Positions 7,172-14,502 of a DNA stretch of 21,891 nt are shown in pieces (position 1 is the first letter of the stretch; every line of letters starts with the position of its first letter). The DNA is from a virus: the IMG/VR virus record IMGVR_UViG_3300017958_001457, positions 1-21,891 of that record; one strand, written 5' to 3'. The position numbers and the translations under genes were made by a program. The notes beneath the pieces are model-generated. The model was not told the DNA's origin. It saw nothing but the letters and a program-made list of their open reading frames with translations, and searched no databases.

Positions 7172-8761
7172 TTAGAAAGAAACAAAGACTGGCATTGGCA
7201 ACGTGTGTTCTTCTACGGTATCACGCATTTTATCATAAATTGCCGGATCCCAATCAGCCAGAATTTTTTGCATTCGCACATTTAATAATGTAGCACTCAC
7301 TAAATCGTCGTGTTCTCCTGTTTTTGCTCCATATGTAGTTCCGTGTGCCACATATGCTTTTAGTTCACTTATTAACGGTTTACTATAAATCTTTAGTTGT
7401 CCTGTTTCTAATAAATGTTTGAATTTAGCACAAGCACCAATTTTGGTTTTATGAGTTGTATTAAATCCTTTACGGAATTTTCTAACGTGTCCTTTTCTAA
7501 TAGGCTCACTTAAAAACATACCATAGATATTTTGTTCTCCAAAATCATTAATTGAGATCAACGCCGCTTCTCCGATTGAGTTGTTTTCTACACTATAATA
7601 CAACTGAGGTAGATCGCTAGATGTTTCTTGACATTGTTCCATAACGTGTTTATTGATCTCTGCTAATATTCTAACTTGACCTTGTATGGGAGTAGTATTA
7701 TGTTGCCATTCTGCTACCTGTTCAAAACTTGGAAGTTCAAATACCTGTATGGCCGCATAGTCTCCGCCTGTACCTAAACTTGGATCCCAACTAACAACAT
7801 ACGTCATTTTATGATTACATTTTTTGTACCAGCGTGTCTGACCCATTTTACTAACAGGATCTACTCCTTCTAGTTCTGCAAGTCTAACACTGTTGATAAG
7901 AGTTTCATCAAAGATCAAGAACTCACATTCGTGTTCTCGACGGAAGCGTTCTTCACCAATACGTGATTTTTCTTCGGCGGCCCACACTTCATCTCTTTCA
8001 GGATGTTCACTCCAGTGTGCCGTGAATGCAAAGAAACCGTTGATACCTACTTCGGTATCATTACCGTGTTCATCAAATCTTTTGCAAGCCTCTGTCCATA
8101 TAAGTGCAAACTGATCCTCGTCACTGTTGGGCGTTGAAGTAATAATTGCCTTACCACCTGTTGCTAGTGTTGGAGAAATCGCAGTCCAGAATTCTTTGGC
8201 AATGGTAGGGTTAACGAACGCAAACTCATCACAGTATAGCAACGAAATACTCATACCTCGTCCTGTGTTGTCTGTGGTTGTTTGTGCTACAATACGCGAA
8301 CCGTTATCAAATTCCATTGACCCTTTGTTATATGAAGTTACCCCACATCTGATATGGTCTGGACAGTCTTCGTAGGCATAACGAATACGGTGCATAATTT
8401 CTTGTGCACCTGCGTATTTGTGAGCGGCAATTAACACAGTAACATCTGGATTGAACATTGCATACCACAATAGATACCCGGCCGCTGTGGTAGACTTACC
8501 AGTCTGCCTAGGCAACATATTAATATTAAATCTATGGTCGTGATATGAGTCTACAAGACGTTCTTGAAATTCAAAAGGCGAAAATAACAGTTTACCCTTA
8601 ACAGGATGTTGGATATAAAAGAAATTTTTCATAAAGAACATAGCACCTGTGTCTTTATCTGCACAGGCTTGTAGTTCTTGAATTTCTTTTTCTGTATATC
8701 TAGTTCTCTTATGTGCTTTTTTGACCAGAACACCGTCGAGACTTTTACTGTTTTGTACCAT
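7172..8761 (-). CDS. 17: gp17 terminase large subunit (packaging ATPase-nuclease)
   Basis: This 529-aa protein is shorter than T4 gp17 (610 aa). The ATPase domain has Walker A 'LPRQTGKST' at residues 83-91, Walker B 'LLYCDE' at 174-179 with catalytic E179, and coupling motif 'TST' at 208-210. The RNase H-like nuclease domain has D326 in 'VVSWDPSLGTGGDYAA', 'YSVENN' around 389-394 and 'GEHDDLVSA' at 482-490. It cuts concatemeric DNA and pumps it into the prohead through the portal. The probable small subunit gp16 lies a few genes upstream rather than directly adjacent as in T4. The only upstream signal is the weak late octamer GATAAGTA, 5 nt before the ATG. Confidence 0.97.
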   Translation of the reverse strand: MVQNSKSLDGVLVKKAHKRTRYTEKEIQELQACADKDTGAMFFMKNFFYIQHPVKGKLLFSPFEFQERLVDSYHDHRFNINMLPRQTGKSTTAAGYLLWYAMFNPDVTVLIAAHKYAGAQEIMHRIRYAYEDCPDHIRCGVTSYNKGSMEFDNGSRIVAQTTTDNTGRGMSISLLYCDEFAFVNPTIAKEFWTAISPTLATGGKAIITSTPNSDEDQFALIWTEACKRFDEHGNDTEVGINGFFAFTAHWSEHPERDEVWAAEEKSRIGEERFRREHECEFLIFDETLINSVRLAELEGVDPVSKMGQTRWYKKCNHKMTYVVSWDPSLGTGGDYAAIQVFELPSFEQVAEWQHNTTPIQGQVRILAEINKHVMEQCQETSSDLPQLYYSVENNSIGEAALISINDFGEQNIYGMFLSEPIRKGHVRKFRKGFNTTHKTKIGACAKFKHLLETGQLKIYSKPLISELKAYVAHGTTYGAKTGEHDDLVSATLLNVRMQKILADWDPAIYDKMRDTVEEHTLPMPVFVSF

Positions 8762-8766
8762 ATATA

Positions 8767-8774
8767 TACTTATC
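8767..8774 (-). promoter_or_regulatory. Late-type octamer GATAAGTA, 5 nt before gp17 ATG
   Basis: The minus strand reads GATAAGTA-TATAT-ATG (start 8761). It has one G in the otherwise A/T core, so it may be a weak promoter. It overlaps the stop codon of the upstream 142-aa gene. Its spacing matches the phased set. Confidence 0.45.
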
Positions 8775-9198
8775 TTAAATTTAGCGGTTGATTTTGCTTA
8801 TTGATTGCTACATCAATAAAATTACGCAAGAAGTCAAAATGTGTGCTTAAATTTTCAAATAGATCTGCATTTAAATATTGTTTAGCCATACTATAACTAC
8901 TTTTACCTATATTGCTATAATAAACTACATTAAGGCCTCTTTTAGTACCATATTCGGGGAATACACCAGTAACAAATAAACAGGTGTCGCCTAATTCTTT
9001 TGCATTTAAGGTAAATGGTTCTTTTAATTTTAGTAAAGATTCTGCAAAACTATCTTGAGGAAGAAAGTCTGGTTTGTCTATATGACTAGCCAAAAGAAAG
9101 ACGATGTAAGATTCAAGTTCAACAGGTAGTTCGTAACCATGTGTACCTTTGGTCTCACAAACAATATCATAGAAGGCTTGAATGTATTGATCCTTCAT
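8770..9198 (-). CDS. Conserved phage protein of unknown function (142 aa)
   Basis: A compact, globular protein without signal peptide or membrane helix. The centre reads 'KELGDTCLFVTGVFPEYG' followed by 'GLNVVYYSNIGKSSYSMAKQYL' and a helical C-terminus ('LSTHFDFLRNFIDVAINK'). From memory, the 'GD.cLFv.G.FP ... v.YY..iG..sY' pattern occurs in uncharacterised proteins of marine T4-like phages and some bacteria; no function is known to me. It begins a new unit: a strong terminator precedes it, a late octamer lies 5 nt before the ATG, and gp17 follows within a few nucleotides. Late expression beside the terminase suggests a packaging or head-related role, without direct evidence. Confidence 0.8.
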   Translation of the reverse strand: MKDQYIQAFYDIVCETKGTHGYELPVELESYIVFLLASHIDKPDFLPQDSFAESLLKLKEPFTLNAKELGDTCLFVTGVFPEYGTKRGLNVVYYSNIGKSSYSMAKQYLNADLFENLSTHFDFLRNFIDVAINKQNQPLNLR

Positions 9199-9203
9199 AA
9201 TAA

Positions 9204-9211
9204 TATTTATT
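9204..9211 (-). promoter_or_regulatory. Late promoter octamer AATAAATA, 5 nt before ATG
   Basis: The minus strand reads AATAAATA-TTATT-ATG (start 9198). It lies 11 nt downstream of the T-tract of a terminator, so the 142-aa gene and gp17 probably depend on it. No Shine-Dalgarno is present between it and the ATG. Confidence 0.7.
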
Positions 9212-9222
9212 TGTAATCAGTC

Positions 9223-9250
9223 AAAAAAAAGCCCCGCTTTTACACGGGGC
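9223..9250 (-). terminator. Intrinsic terminator after the 236-aa gene
   Basis: On the minus strand a perfect 6-bp GC stem GCCCCG/CGGGGC (9245-9250 with 9231-9236, 8-nt loop) is followed by eight T (9230-9223). The plus strand has no T-tract after the stem, so it acts leftward. A weaker hairpin AAATCC/GGATTT (9268-9273 with 9252-9257) lies just upstream. Confidence 0.92.
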
Positions 9251-9278
9251 AAAATCCCAAGGTAGCAGGATTTAAAAC

Positions 9279-9989
9279 TTATGCTTTCTTTTTAGCCATC
9301 TTGGTTGCAGTTGCATACATTACTGCTTCTGCATCCTTACCGTAACGATCTTTAAAATCACCTTTGGCTTTTTTCATTCCTTTAACAAATTTTTCTTTTG
9401 TTTTTTCTTCGCCTTTTGAAAGTTTTCTTTCATTAATAAAAGAAGTATATTCGTCTTTTAATTTTTCTTCTATTCCTTCTAGTGGATTATCGCCTTGGCT
9501 TCTTACAATTTTTTGTGGTTTGCCTCTTGTGGTTAAGTTTGCATAGTTAGGATCATACTCTTTGTATTCTTCTTCTGGTTCGTTGTCCCAACCTTCTTCT
9601 TGTTCTGAATCACCGCAAGAACCAACACTTGGATCTGCTTTCATAACTGGTAAATTATCACTGTCAGGCATATCATCTGCACTAACTTTGTTTAATCCAG
9701 CAAGTTTCATAATTTGTTGTAATACAGGAAGATCTTCAGGACTATCAGCAGTAATAGTAATAGTTTCGTCTACTTTTTTCTTAGCATCTTTAACTGCCTT
9801 TTTCATCGGCTCTTTTTTGTTGCCGTCTTTGTCCATATCTAAAAAATCTGGTTTTGCTTTTTTAGCCTCTTCAACTTGTTCACCGTTCATTCTTTCGGTG
9901 TTGCTAACAGCATCAGAAATGACGTTAGGATTCTTTTTGTCAAGTTCTCTTAATCTTGTTAACACATCTATCATTTCATAACTAGCCAT
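9279..9989 (-). CDS. Charged conserved phage protein with DxDxDG motif (236 aa), possibly head-core/structural
   Basis: Highly charged, Lys/Glu/Asp-rich and mostly helical or disordered. Residues 47-65 contain 'PDFLDMDKDGNKKEPMKKA', whose D51-x-D53-x-D55-G resembles the first half of a calcium-binding EF-hand or dockerin loop, although the usual acidic residue at loop position 12 is M62. A second block, 'ADSPEDLPVLQQIMKLAGL', covers residues 81-99. The C-terminal block at 190-236 ('KLSKGEEKTKEKF...') is lysine-rich. Such blocks recur in marine T4-like phage proteins as I remember them, without assigned function. Its ATG overlaps the upstream stop as TAATG, with GGAGG just upstream. It ends a transcription unit closed by the strong terminator. 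The composition would suit a scaffold or internal head protein; that is a guess. Confidence 0.75.
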   Translation of the reverse strand: MASYEMIDVLTRLRELDKKNPNVISDAVSNTERMNGEQVEEAKKAKPDFLDMDKDGNKKEPMKKAVKDAKKKVDETITITADSPEDLPVLQQIMKLAGLNKVSADDMPDSDNLPVMKADPSVGSCGDSEQEEGWDNEPEEEYKEYDPNYANLTTRGKPQKIVRSQGDNPLEGIEEKLKDEYTSFINERKLSKGEEKTKEKFVKGMKKAKGDFKDRYGKDAEAVMYATATKMAKKKA

Positions 9990-10489
9990 TAGTCTTCCTC
10001 CTTAAATCTTTCTTTGGCTTCTTTTGCAAGGCCTTGTAAGAAAGTTTCTTTACCTTTTTCTGTTACAACTAAATCGTCTTTGTTAACTGATCCAACTTCT
10101 TTATATTCACCGTCCATTAATTTTGATTCGTATGGTTTGTTTTCTGTTTCTGCTTGATATTGCTCATATGGTTCGCCTGGTTTGCGTACTCTAATTTTAT
10201 TTAAATCGTGACTAAAATAATCTGCAATATATTGTTTTAATTCTGTTGTTGATACAGGATAGTTAACTGTTGTTTCATATATGGTAACTTCCATATTTTT
10301 GTATTCTGGAAAATCTAAAGGAAGTTTTTGAATTGGAGTTTTTTTGGCAGATGATAGGTTAGCAACTTCGTACTTAGATAGTGCTGTTTCTAATTTGTTT
10401 TCAAAAGACTCAGGTAAGTCTCCTGCGATTTTAATTACAAAATCATACTGTTTAGATGCTTCTGCTAAAAATTTCTTAAATTCACTCAT
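9989..10489 (-). CDS. Conserved phage protein of unknown function (166 aa), late
   Basis: The protein begins 'MSEFKKFLAEASKQYDFVIKIAGDLPESFENKLETALSKYEV', an alpha/beta pattern of about 110 residues that looks like one small domain ('TPIQKLPLDFPEYKNMEVTIYETTVNYPVST'). A charged C-terminal tail from about residue 105 ends in 'KERFKEED'. I do not recognise a named family. It is one of three genes here with a late octamer (GATAAATA) followed by a true leader (22 nt) and Shine-Dalgarno (AAGGA, 8 nt before the ATG), as for gp18 and gp19. That suggests efficient late translation and perhaps a virion component. It is coupled by TAATG to the 236-aa gene. Confidence 0.75.
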   Translation of the reverse strand: MSEFKKFLAEASKQYDFVIKIAGDLPESFENKLETALSKYEVANLSSAKKTPIQKLPLDFPEYKNMEVTIYETTVNYPVSTTELKQYIADYFSHDLNKIRVRKPGEPYEQYQAETENKPYESKLMDGEYKEVGSVNKDDLVVTEKGKETFLQGLAKEAKERFKEED

Positions 10490-10511
10490 AGTTTAAATCC
10501 TTTATATACGT

Positions 10512-11015
10512 TTATTTATCTTTGTCTTTGTTTAATATACGGTCTAAAAGAGCATTACGATCGGTTACAATAACGCTTTCTCCGTCTATTGTTTCAATAT
10601 TATCGCCCGCTTTTTGGTCTACTGCCTGCTTTTTAAGTTGCAATTCGATCATTTTTAACTTTTTATCCAGTTTTTGACTCTTAGCATCTATGGCATTTTT
10701 AAGCATATTGCTAGCCACTTCAAACACCCTACCACTATAACGTGAATCTACGTTCATGCCCAAGTCCATTAGATCTTCATAACTCTGTGTTGCTTTTTCG
10801 GCTAGATCATCAAGTTCTTTATCCGCTAATTCTCCCAATCCTTTAACCATTGGAAGTGCGGCAGTAATTTTGTCAAACTCTGCGATCGATCGTTGCATAC
10901 TGTTTGTTTCTTTGACAGCAGTTTGCTTTGTTTTTTCTACTGTTGGTTCTTCAACTTTGGACATAACTTCTTCTACCTCTGGTAGATCCAACAGTTCTTC
11001 TAGTTTCTTAGTCAT
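10512..11015 (-). CDS. 16: Probable gp16 terminase small subunit
   Basis: This 167-aa protein matches T4 gp16 in size (164 aa) and layout: an acidic N-terminus ('LEELLDLPEVEEVM'), a long central helical region (residues 60-130: 'SYEDLMDLGMNVDSRYSGRVFEVASNMLKNAIDAKSQKLDKKLKMIELQLKKQ', here in pieces), and a C-terminal 'VIVTDRNALLDRILN' that mirrors T4's 'VFMGSPTELMDEI'. Small terminases recognise DNA and stimulate gp17. Its position just after head-completion gene 4 and upstream of gp17 in the same direction fits. Three unrelated genes separate it from gp17, which is unlike T4. Unaligned, so moderate confidence. Confidence 0.6.
   Translation of the reverse strand: MTKKLEELLDLPEVEEVMSKVEEPTVEKTKQTAVKETNSMQRSIAEFDKITAALPMVKGLGELADKELDDLAEKATQSYEDLMDLGMNVDSRYSGRVFEVASNMLKNAIDAKSQKLDKKLKMIELQLKKQAVDQKAGDNIETIDGESVIVTDRNALLDRILNKDKDK
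10513..10520 (-). promoter_or_regulatory. Late promoter octamer GATAAATA with leader and Shine-Dalgarno
   Basis: GATAAATA on the minus strand overlaps the gp16 stop codon and lies 23 nt before the ATG at 10489. AAGGA precedes that ATG by 8 nt. This is the conventional, leadered type of late promoter. Confidence 0.6.
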
Positions 11016-11020
11016 ACTAT

Positions 11021-11028
11021 TACTTACC
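11021..11028 (-). promoter_or_regulatory. Weak late-type octamer GGTAAGTA, 5 nt before gp16 ATG
   Basis: The minus strand reads GGTAAGTA-ATAGT-ATG (start 11015). The spacing matches the phased set, but the octamer is poor, and an AAGG 11 nt before the ATG could serve as ribosome site for read-through from gene 4. Confidence 0.3.
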
Positions 11029-11458
11029 TTCTTTTGCCTTGGTGGAATAAATCTTTTTCAGTTATTACCCTAAAAAATATACCGTGTTGCTTGGCATAAG
11101 CACTTGCGGCTTCCCATTTTGCACGATTCTTAATATATTGTGCTTGATTATATCCATTTTTCCCCACACTTTCTCGCATGGTTTGATTGTCTGGTTTAAT
11201 TTCAATTATTTCTGCTTTGGTCTTTCCTTTTTTATTAGCGTAAACAATAAAAAAGTCTGGAACATATACAGTGTATTTTCCTGTCAACGGATCTCTATAA
11301 GGAATCTTTATGCTTTCACTTGCCCACTTGGCAACAGCAGGATGTTCGTCACACATCTTCATAAAGTGCCATTCCCAACTTGATCTATATCTTGGAGTTT
11401 TAGTTCCAATATATTTTTCAGGATTCTTGAGTTCGTATTTTCCTTGAGCAAACTTCAT
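11024..11458 (-). CDS. 4: gp4 head completion protein (PD-(D/E)XK nuclease-like)
   Basis: This 144-aa protein is similar in size to T4 gp4 (about 150 aa). It has the TnsA/PD-(D/E)XK-type layout: 'YRSSWEWHFMKMCDEHP' near the N-terminus (E29), 'YVPDFFIVY' with D68, and 'AEIIEIKPDNQ' with E86-x-K88. It ends 'GIFFRVITEKDLF', a pattern shared with T4 gp4. In T4, gp4 acts late in head assembly, trimming or sealing packaged DNA before tail joining. The upstream 129-aa gene ends in TAATG overlapping this start (11458), so translation is coupled. The weak late-type octamer for the next gene overlaps its stop codon. Confidence 0.9.
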   Translation of the reverse strand: MKFAQGKYELKNPEKYIGTKTPRYRSSWEWHFMKMCDEHPAVAKWASESIKIPYRDPLTGKYTVYVPDFFIVYANKKGKTKAEIIEIKPDNQTMRESVGKNGYNQAQYIKNRAKWEAASAYAKQHGIFFRVITEKDLFHQGKRR

Positions 11459-11847
11459 TACGCTAAAATATTTCTTTTTGCGATATTATTAGTTTCAGTT
11501 GGTTTTGCTGTTCCTAGGGTTGAAGTTTTTATTCTATTAACATTTAAAATTTCACCTAGTACATCACTCAACTGAACGCTATCAAAATCTTTAATTTCAT
11601 CCAACAAGTCACGAACTTTTACACCGTCAATTTTTGCTTGTTTCAAAACAATCAGTGCAACAGTTTTTGCCGCTTGTTCTTCCATACCACGTTTTGTAAA
11701 AAAAGAAATTACAGTGTCACTTTCAGATGCATTAAATTCTAATGGTGCTTTACCGTATGCGTCAAAATATCGGATGGTAGCATCAGAACTGCTTTTACCA
11801 GTGTTACTGTTTAAGCCTTCTTTTGGTAAATTAGAATAATCAGCCAT
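11458..11847 (-). CDS. Conserved marine T4-like phage protein, probable virion component (129 aa)
   Basis: The protein begins 'MADYSNLPKEGLNS', has a compact helical core ('YFDAYGKAPLEFNASESDTVISFFTKRGMEEQAAKTVALIVLKQAKIDG', in sequence from residue 27) and ends in a polar tail after 'GEILNVNRIKTSTLG'. I recall similar small proteins near the structural genes of marine T4-like phages, but no function. The start at 11847 has Shine-Dalgarno AGGAG and overlaps the methyltransferase end by 8 nt. Its stop overlaps the gp4 start. Being coupled to gp4 suggests a role in head or neck assembly; this is inference. Confidence 0.75.
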   Translation of the reverse strand: MADYSNLPKEGLNSNTGKSSSDATIRYFDAYGKAPLEFNASESDTVISFFTKRGMEEQAAKTVALIVLKQAKIDGVKVRDLLDEIKDFDSVQLSDVLGEILNVNRIKTSTLGTAKPTETNNIAKRNILA

Positions 11848-12571
11848 TTACTATCTCCTTTAGTTGATTTTTATTTAATAGAATAGCGTGTTTCATATAT
11901 CCTTTTATTCTACAGTGTGCTGGTAATACATATGGTTCTAACCATTCGCCAACATCTGTAGGTCCCCAATGAGACTTTTCACTTTCAGGTAATATTTTAT
12001 ACGGAAGTCTTTTTCCTCCGCTGTTCATTCCTAGATATATGTGTCCGTCGTCTTCTAAATAATTTTGTATATCATTAAAGAAAAATTTCCATTCTTTCTT
12101 TGTCCATACTGTTTCTCCTCTTGTAGAAAAGAAACCTCTCATGCAAGTAATTAAGTTATATTTTTGTGGTAAATTTAATTTAGTATTTGCATACACTAGT
12201 TCTTGAATAACTCGATCTTGAATATTTAAAAACTCGTATACAGGTTCGTAATCATGTCTATTTTTTATATCTGTTCCAAGAACATCGTGTCCTAATTTCT
12301 TACACAAATATACCATCCATCCAGCACCTGTACCTATGTCTAATACTTTTTGATTTTTATTATTATGAAGATTAAAATAAAATGCAACGGATAATTTTTC
12401 TCCTAACCATTTTCTTATAGGACCTGTAACATATCTATTACCTGTTCTAGTTGCTAGATCTTCTAGTTGGGTTTTATCTATTGTTGCTAATGTCTCTGTT
12501 ATATAATCTTCAACCTGACTTCTTAAAGGTCCTAGTTCATATTGTTCACGCAATGGAATTACTTTTAACAT
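11840..12571 (-). CDS. Class I SAM-dependent methyltransferase
   Basis: This 243-aa protein has the Rossmann methyltransferase motif I 'VLDIGTGAGW' at residues 76-85 and a motif II acidic residue, D101, in 'HDVLGTDIKN'. A post-motif strand 'YNLITCMRGFF' lies near 139-149, and 'FFNDIQNYLEDDGHIYLGMNSGG' has the usual motif near the fifth strand. No DNA-methylase DPPY/NPPY motif is seen, so a small-molecule, sugar or protein substrate seems likelier than DNA. The N-terminal 70 residues are helical and may recognise the substrate. It sits inside the structural operon, 9 nt after the tail-tube-fold gene and overlapping the next one, with no promoter of its own. This is odd for a non-structural enzyme, so late expression and perhaps modification of virion or cell-surface components can be inferred. 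Confidence 0.85.
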   Translation of the reverse strand: MLKVIPLREQYELGPLRSQVEDYITETLATIDKTQLEDLATRTGNRYVTGPIRKWLGEKLSVAFYFNLHNNKNQKVLDIGTGAGWMVYLCKKLGHDVLGTDIKNRHDYEPVYEFLNIQDRVIQELVYANTKLNLPQKYNLITCMRGFFSTRGETVWTKKEWKFFFNDIQNYLEDDGHIYLGMNSGGKRLPYKILPESEKSHWGPTDVGEWLEPYVLPAHCRIKGYMKHAILLNKNQLKEIVNG

Positions 12572-12580
12572 TTTTATCTC

Positions 12581-13771
12581 TTATTCGTTTGAAACACCAT
12601 TTAGATCTACTGTTATAGTTCCGTTGGCATTTTCTGTTAATATCGCTCCATCGGCAGTTCTAGTTACTGTTCCGGCAGGTAACTGTCCTGGTTGTAATCC
12701 TGTTGGACTTGTTGATGCTCCTTGTGTAATTTTACTTTGATCTAATTTATTAGCACCTGCAACATTAATTGTACGCTGAGTTCCATTAATAATTGCCTTG
12801 GTTGCAATGCTTTCAACTTCATTGCTTACACCTGCTTTGGTTAATTGTTTTGCATTCTCGATAGTATTTTTTGCTTTAATGGCCGTCCCTATTAATGCTA
12901 AAGGATTTGTTCTTACATTCGGATCCATTAAATCACCAAACACATCCAGTCCCCCAGCAATTACACCACCAGAACCAAACAATGTTGCACTACCTCCGCC
13001 CATAACACTTAACGGAGAAGGAGTCTTATCATAGTGTATACTTGAAAAGCCGCCTGGACTTGATCTCACACTACCTTCAGAATATCTAATACCTTCGTAG
13101 ATTACTGTCATTTGATTTTCTACAGGAGCAGAATTTCCAGCATCGTGTTGTGGTGCGTCCCATTGTGAAATCATAGGATTGATAAGTTGAAACTGTTTAA
13201 ATTTTTGTCTACTTAATTGATATATGCTTATCTCATTAAAAAATCTTCTTGATCGATTCGAATCTAAACCAAATTTAAAATGTCCTGACGGAATAGGACT
13301 GTATGTTGGCGTTTGTTGTAAAGCATCAACATACTGCGAATCAGCGTAATTGTATTTGAAATATTGTTCCCACATACCACTGACAACATTTGAATTATCG
13401 TCATGGAATGTAAATGTTACTGGTGTATATTGTATTGCTGTTTGAATATTTGTTTTCTTACCGTATTGATTTTTTGTTTCTGTATTAACTTGTATTCCAG
13501 GTAACTTAACACTTTTAACTAACATACCACATTCAATTTGTGGTTGACTTTTTGCAAATCCAAATAAATCAAAACCAAAAGGAATTGGTGCTCTACTAGC
13601 CGCACCGTCAAATCCAAAGTAAACGTGATATAAAAAACCAACCTTTGGTGCAAGAGCCATTGTGTTATCAGTGAACAATCTAGCCGCGTGTTGGTAATCT
13701 CTCATATCACCTTCACCACCAAAAATTCCACCAACTACACTACCAAGAAATTTTGTAAGTTTGTTTGCCAT
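12581..13771 (-). CDS. Tail-tube-fold protein (gp19/gp48/gp54-like baseplate-tube or tube protein)
   Basis: In this 396-aa protein, residues 40-240 look like the T4 tail-tube/tube-initiator fold: 'KVGFLYHVYFGFDG', 'ECGMLVKSVKLPGIQVNTETKNQYG', 'TAIQYTPVTFTFHDDNSNVVSGMWEQYF' and a matching beta-strand near 225 ('MTVIYEGIRYSEG'). This is the pattern of proteins built on the gp19 fold. The C-terminal 150 residues are low-complexity, Gly/Ser/Ala/Asn/Thr-rich ('VMGGGSATLFGSGGVIAGG'). It could be gp54 or gp48, the baseplate proteins that nucleate the tube, or a second tube protein. It lies directly after gp19 but is separated by a terminator and has its own late octamer 5 nt before the ATG, so its level can differ from gp19. 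Confidence 0.65.
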   Translation of the reverse strand: MANKLTKFLGSVVGGIFGGEGDMRDYQHAARLFTDNTMALAPKVGFLYHVYFGFDGAASRAPIPFGFDLFGFAKSQPQIECGMLVKSVKLPGIQVNTETKNQYGKKTNIQTAIQYTPVTFTFHDDNSNVVSGMWEQYFKYNYADSQYVDALQQTPTYSPIPSGHFKFGLDSNRSRRFFNEISIYQLSRQKFKQFQLINPMISQWDAPQHDAGNSAPVENQMTVIYEGIRYSEGSVRSSPGGFSSIHYDKTPSPLSVMGGGSATLFGSGGVIAGGLDVFGDLMDPNVRTNPLALIGTAIKAKNTIENAKQLTKAGVSNEVESIATKAIINGTQRTINVAGANKLDQSKITQGASTSPTGLQPGQLPAGTVTRTADGAILTENANGTITVDLNGVSNE

Positions 13772-13776
13772 ACTAT

Positions 13777-13784
13777 TATTTAGT
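13777..13784 (-). promoter_or_regulatory. Late promoter octamer ACTAAATA, 5 nt before ATG
   Basis: The minus strand reads ACTAAATA-ATAGT-ATG (start 13771). It lies 3 nt after the T-tract of the gp19 terminator. No Shine-Dalgarno is present. Confidence 0.6.
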
Positions 13785-13787
13785 CAC

Positions 13788-13820
13788 AAAAAAAGGCCGA
13801 AGATTTTTTGGTCTCCGGCC
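13788..13820 (-). terminator. Intrinsic terminator after gp19
   Basis: On the minus strand a 9-bp stem with one G-T pair (13812-13820 with 13795-13803, 8-nt loop) is followed by seven T (13794-13788). It lies 19 nt after the gp19 stop and would end the abundant sheath-tube transcript. Confidence 0.9.
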
Positions 13821-13839
13821 TTAATTTTAATTACTTTTA

Positions 13840-14466
13840 TTAGCCTGTTGCTAACGTTCTAATTGATCTTCCAATTGCTTGACCAATACCATCTGGCTGA
13901 CCAGCACCGTTAGTCTGGATAGCGTTATCGTATTGAATTGACATTTGGATATCAACTGGGTTTGAATCACTGTATGTTAACTGATTGTAGTTAATATCTT
14001 GAATGAAACAACCTACTAGTTCAAAAGTTTCAAGGACGCCAGGAGCATTAGCACCATTTCCACCGTCTAGTATTTCAATTCTAGTTTTAAATTTGTAATC
14101 TATACCCGAAGCCGCACTTGACTGTTCGAAGAAGTCAAACTGTTTCTGTAACTGTTCGCCACATAACTTGTTAACTGCATTGGATACGTCATCACGTACT
14201 GTTAATGCAATAGGTTGCCATGTATGCTTACCAGCATAGTAAACCTTTGAGTTGTACACATCGATTGCCACTGACTCAAAGTTAACGTTTGGTCTTGCAA
14301 CGTCGATAACTTGTTTTGTCAATTCAACTACCGGACTTCCTGCACCAAAATTTTCAAGCGTCACTCTAAAGCGATACTTGAGTTTCGGCATCAACAATCC
14401 TTGTGTAGAGGATGATTGATCACTTGCTAGTGGCACTGTGAATCTTGATAAACTTGAAATTGCCAT
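13840..14466 (-). CDS. 19: gp19 tail tube protein
   Basis: This 208-aa protein is longer than T4 gp19 (163 aa). Residues 28-175 carry the tube-fold pattern: 'KLKYRFRVTLENFG', 'LTKQVIDVARPNVNFESVAIDVYNS', 'WQPIALTVRDDVSNAVNKLC' and the C-terminal strands 'LVGCFIQDINYNQLTYSDSNPVDIQMSIQYDNA'. It polymerises into the inner tube of the contractile tail. It directly follows tail sheath gp18, as in T4. It has a strong late octamer (GATAAATA) with a 24-nt leader and Shine-Dalgarno AGGAG, and a strong terminator after it, fitting very high late expression. The extra N- and C-terminal length relative to T4 is typical of tube extensions but unexplained. Confidence 0.95.
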   Translation of the reverse strand: MAISSLSRFTVPLASDQSSSTQGLLMPKLKYRFRVTLENFGAGSPVVELTKQVIDVARPNVNFESVAIDVYNSKVYYAGKHTWQPIALTVRDDVSNAVNKLCGEQLQKQFDFFEQSSAASGIDYKFKTRIEILDGGNGANAPGVLETFELVGCFIQDINYNQLTYSDSNPVDIQMSIQYDNAIQTNGAGQPDGIGQAIGRSIRTLATG

Positions 14467-14490
14467 TTTAATTTGCTCCTTTTATAATGT

Positions 14491-14498
14491 TATTTATC
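14491..14498 (-). promoter_or_regulatory. Late promoter octamer GATAAATA for gp19
   Basis: GATAAATA on the minus strand lies 4 nt after the gp18 stop and 24 nt before the gp19 ATG. A Shine-Dalgarno AGGAG (14476-14480) lies between. It is a conventional leadered late promoter. Confidence 0.75.
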
Positions 14499-14502
14499 AC
14501 CA

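Noticed and set aside
7156-7185. Upstream ATG at 7185 as start of the 681-aa protein
   Set aside because: It would overlap gp17 by 14 nt and place the late octamer inside the coding region; the 7155 start obeys the phased spacing.
9938-9943. TTGACA hexamer on the minus strand within the 236-aa gene
   Set aside because: No -10-like hexamer at suitable spacing and it sits inside a coding region.
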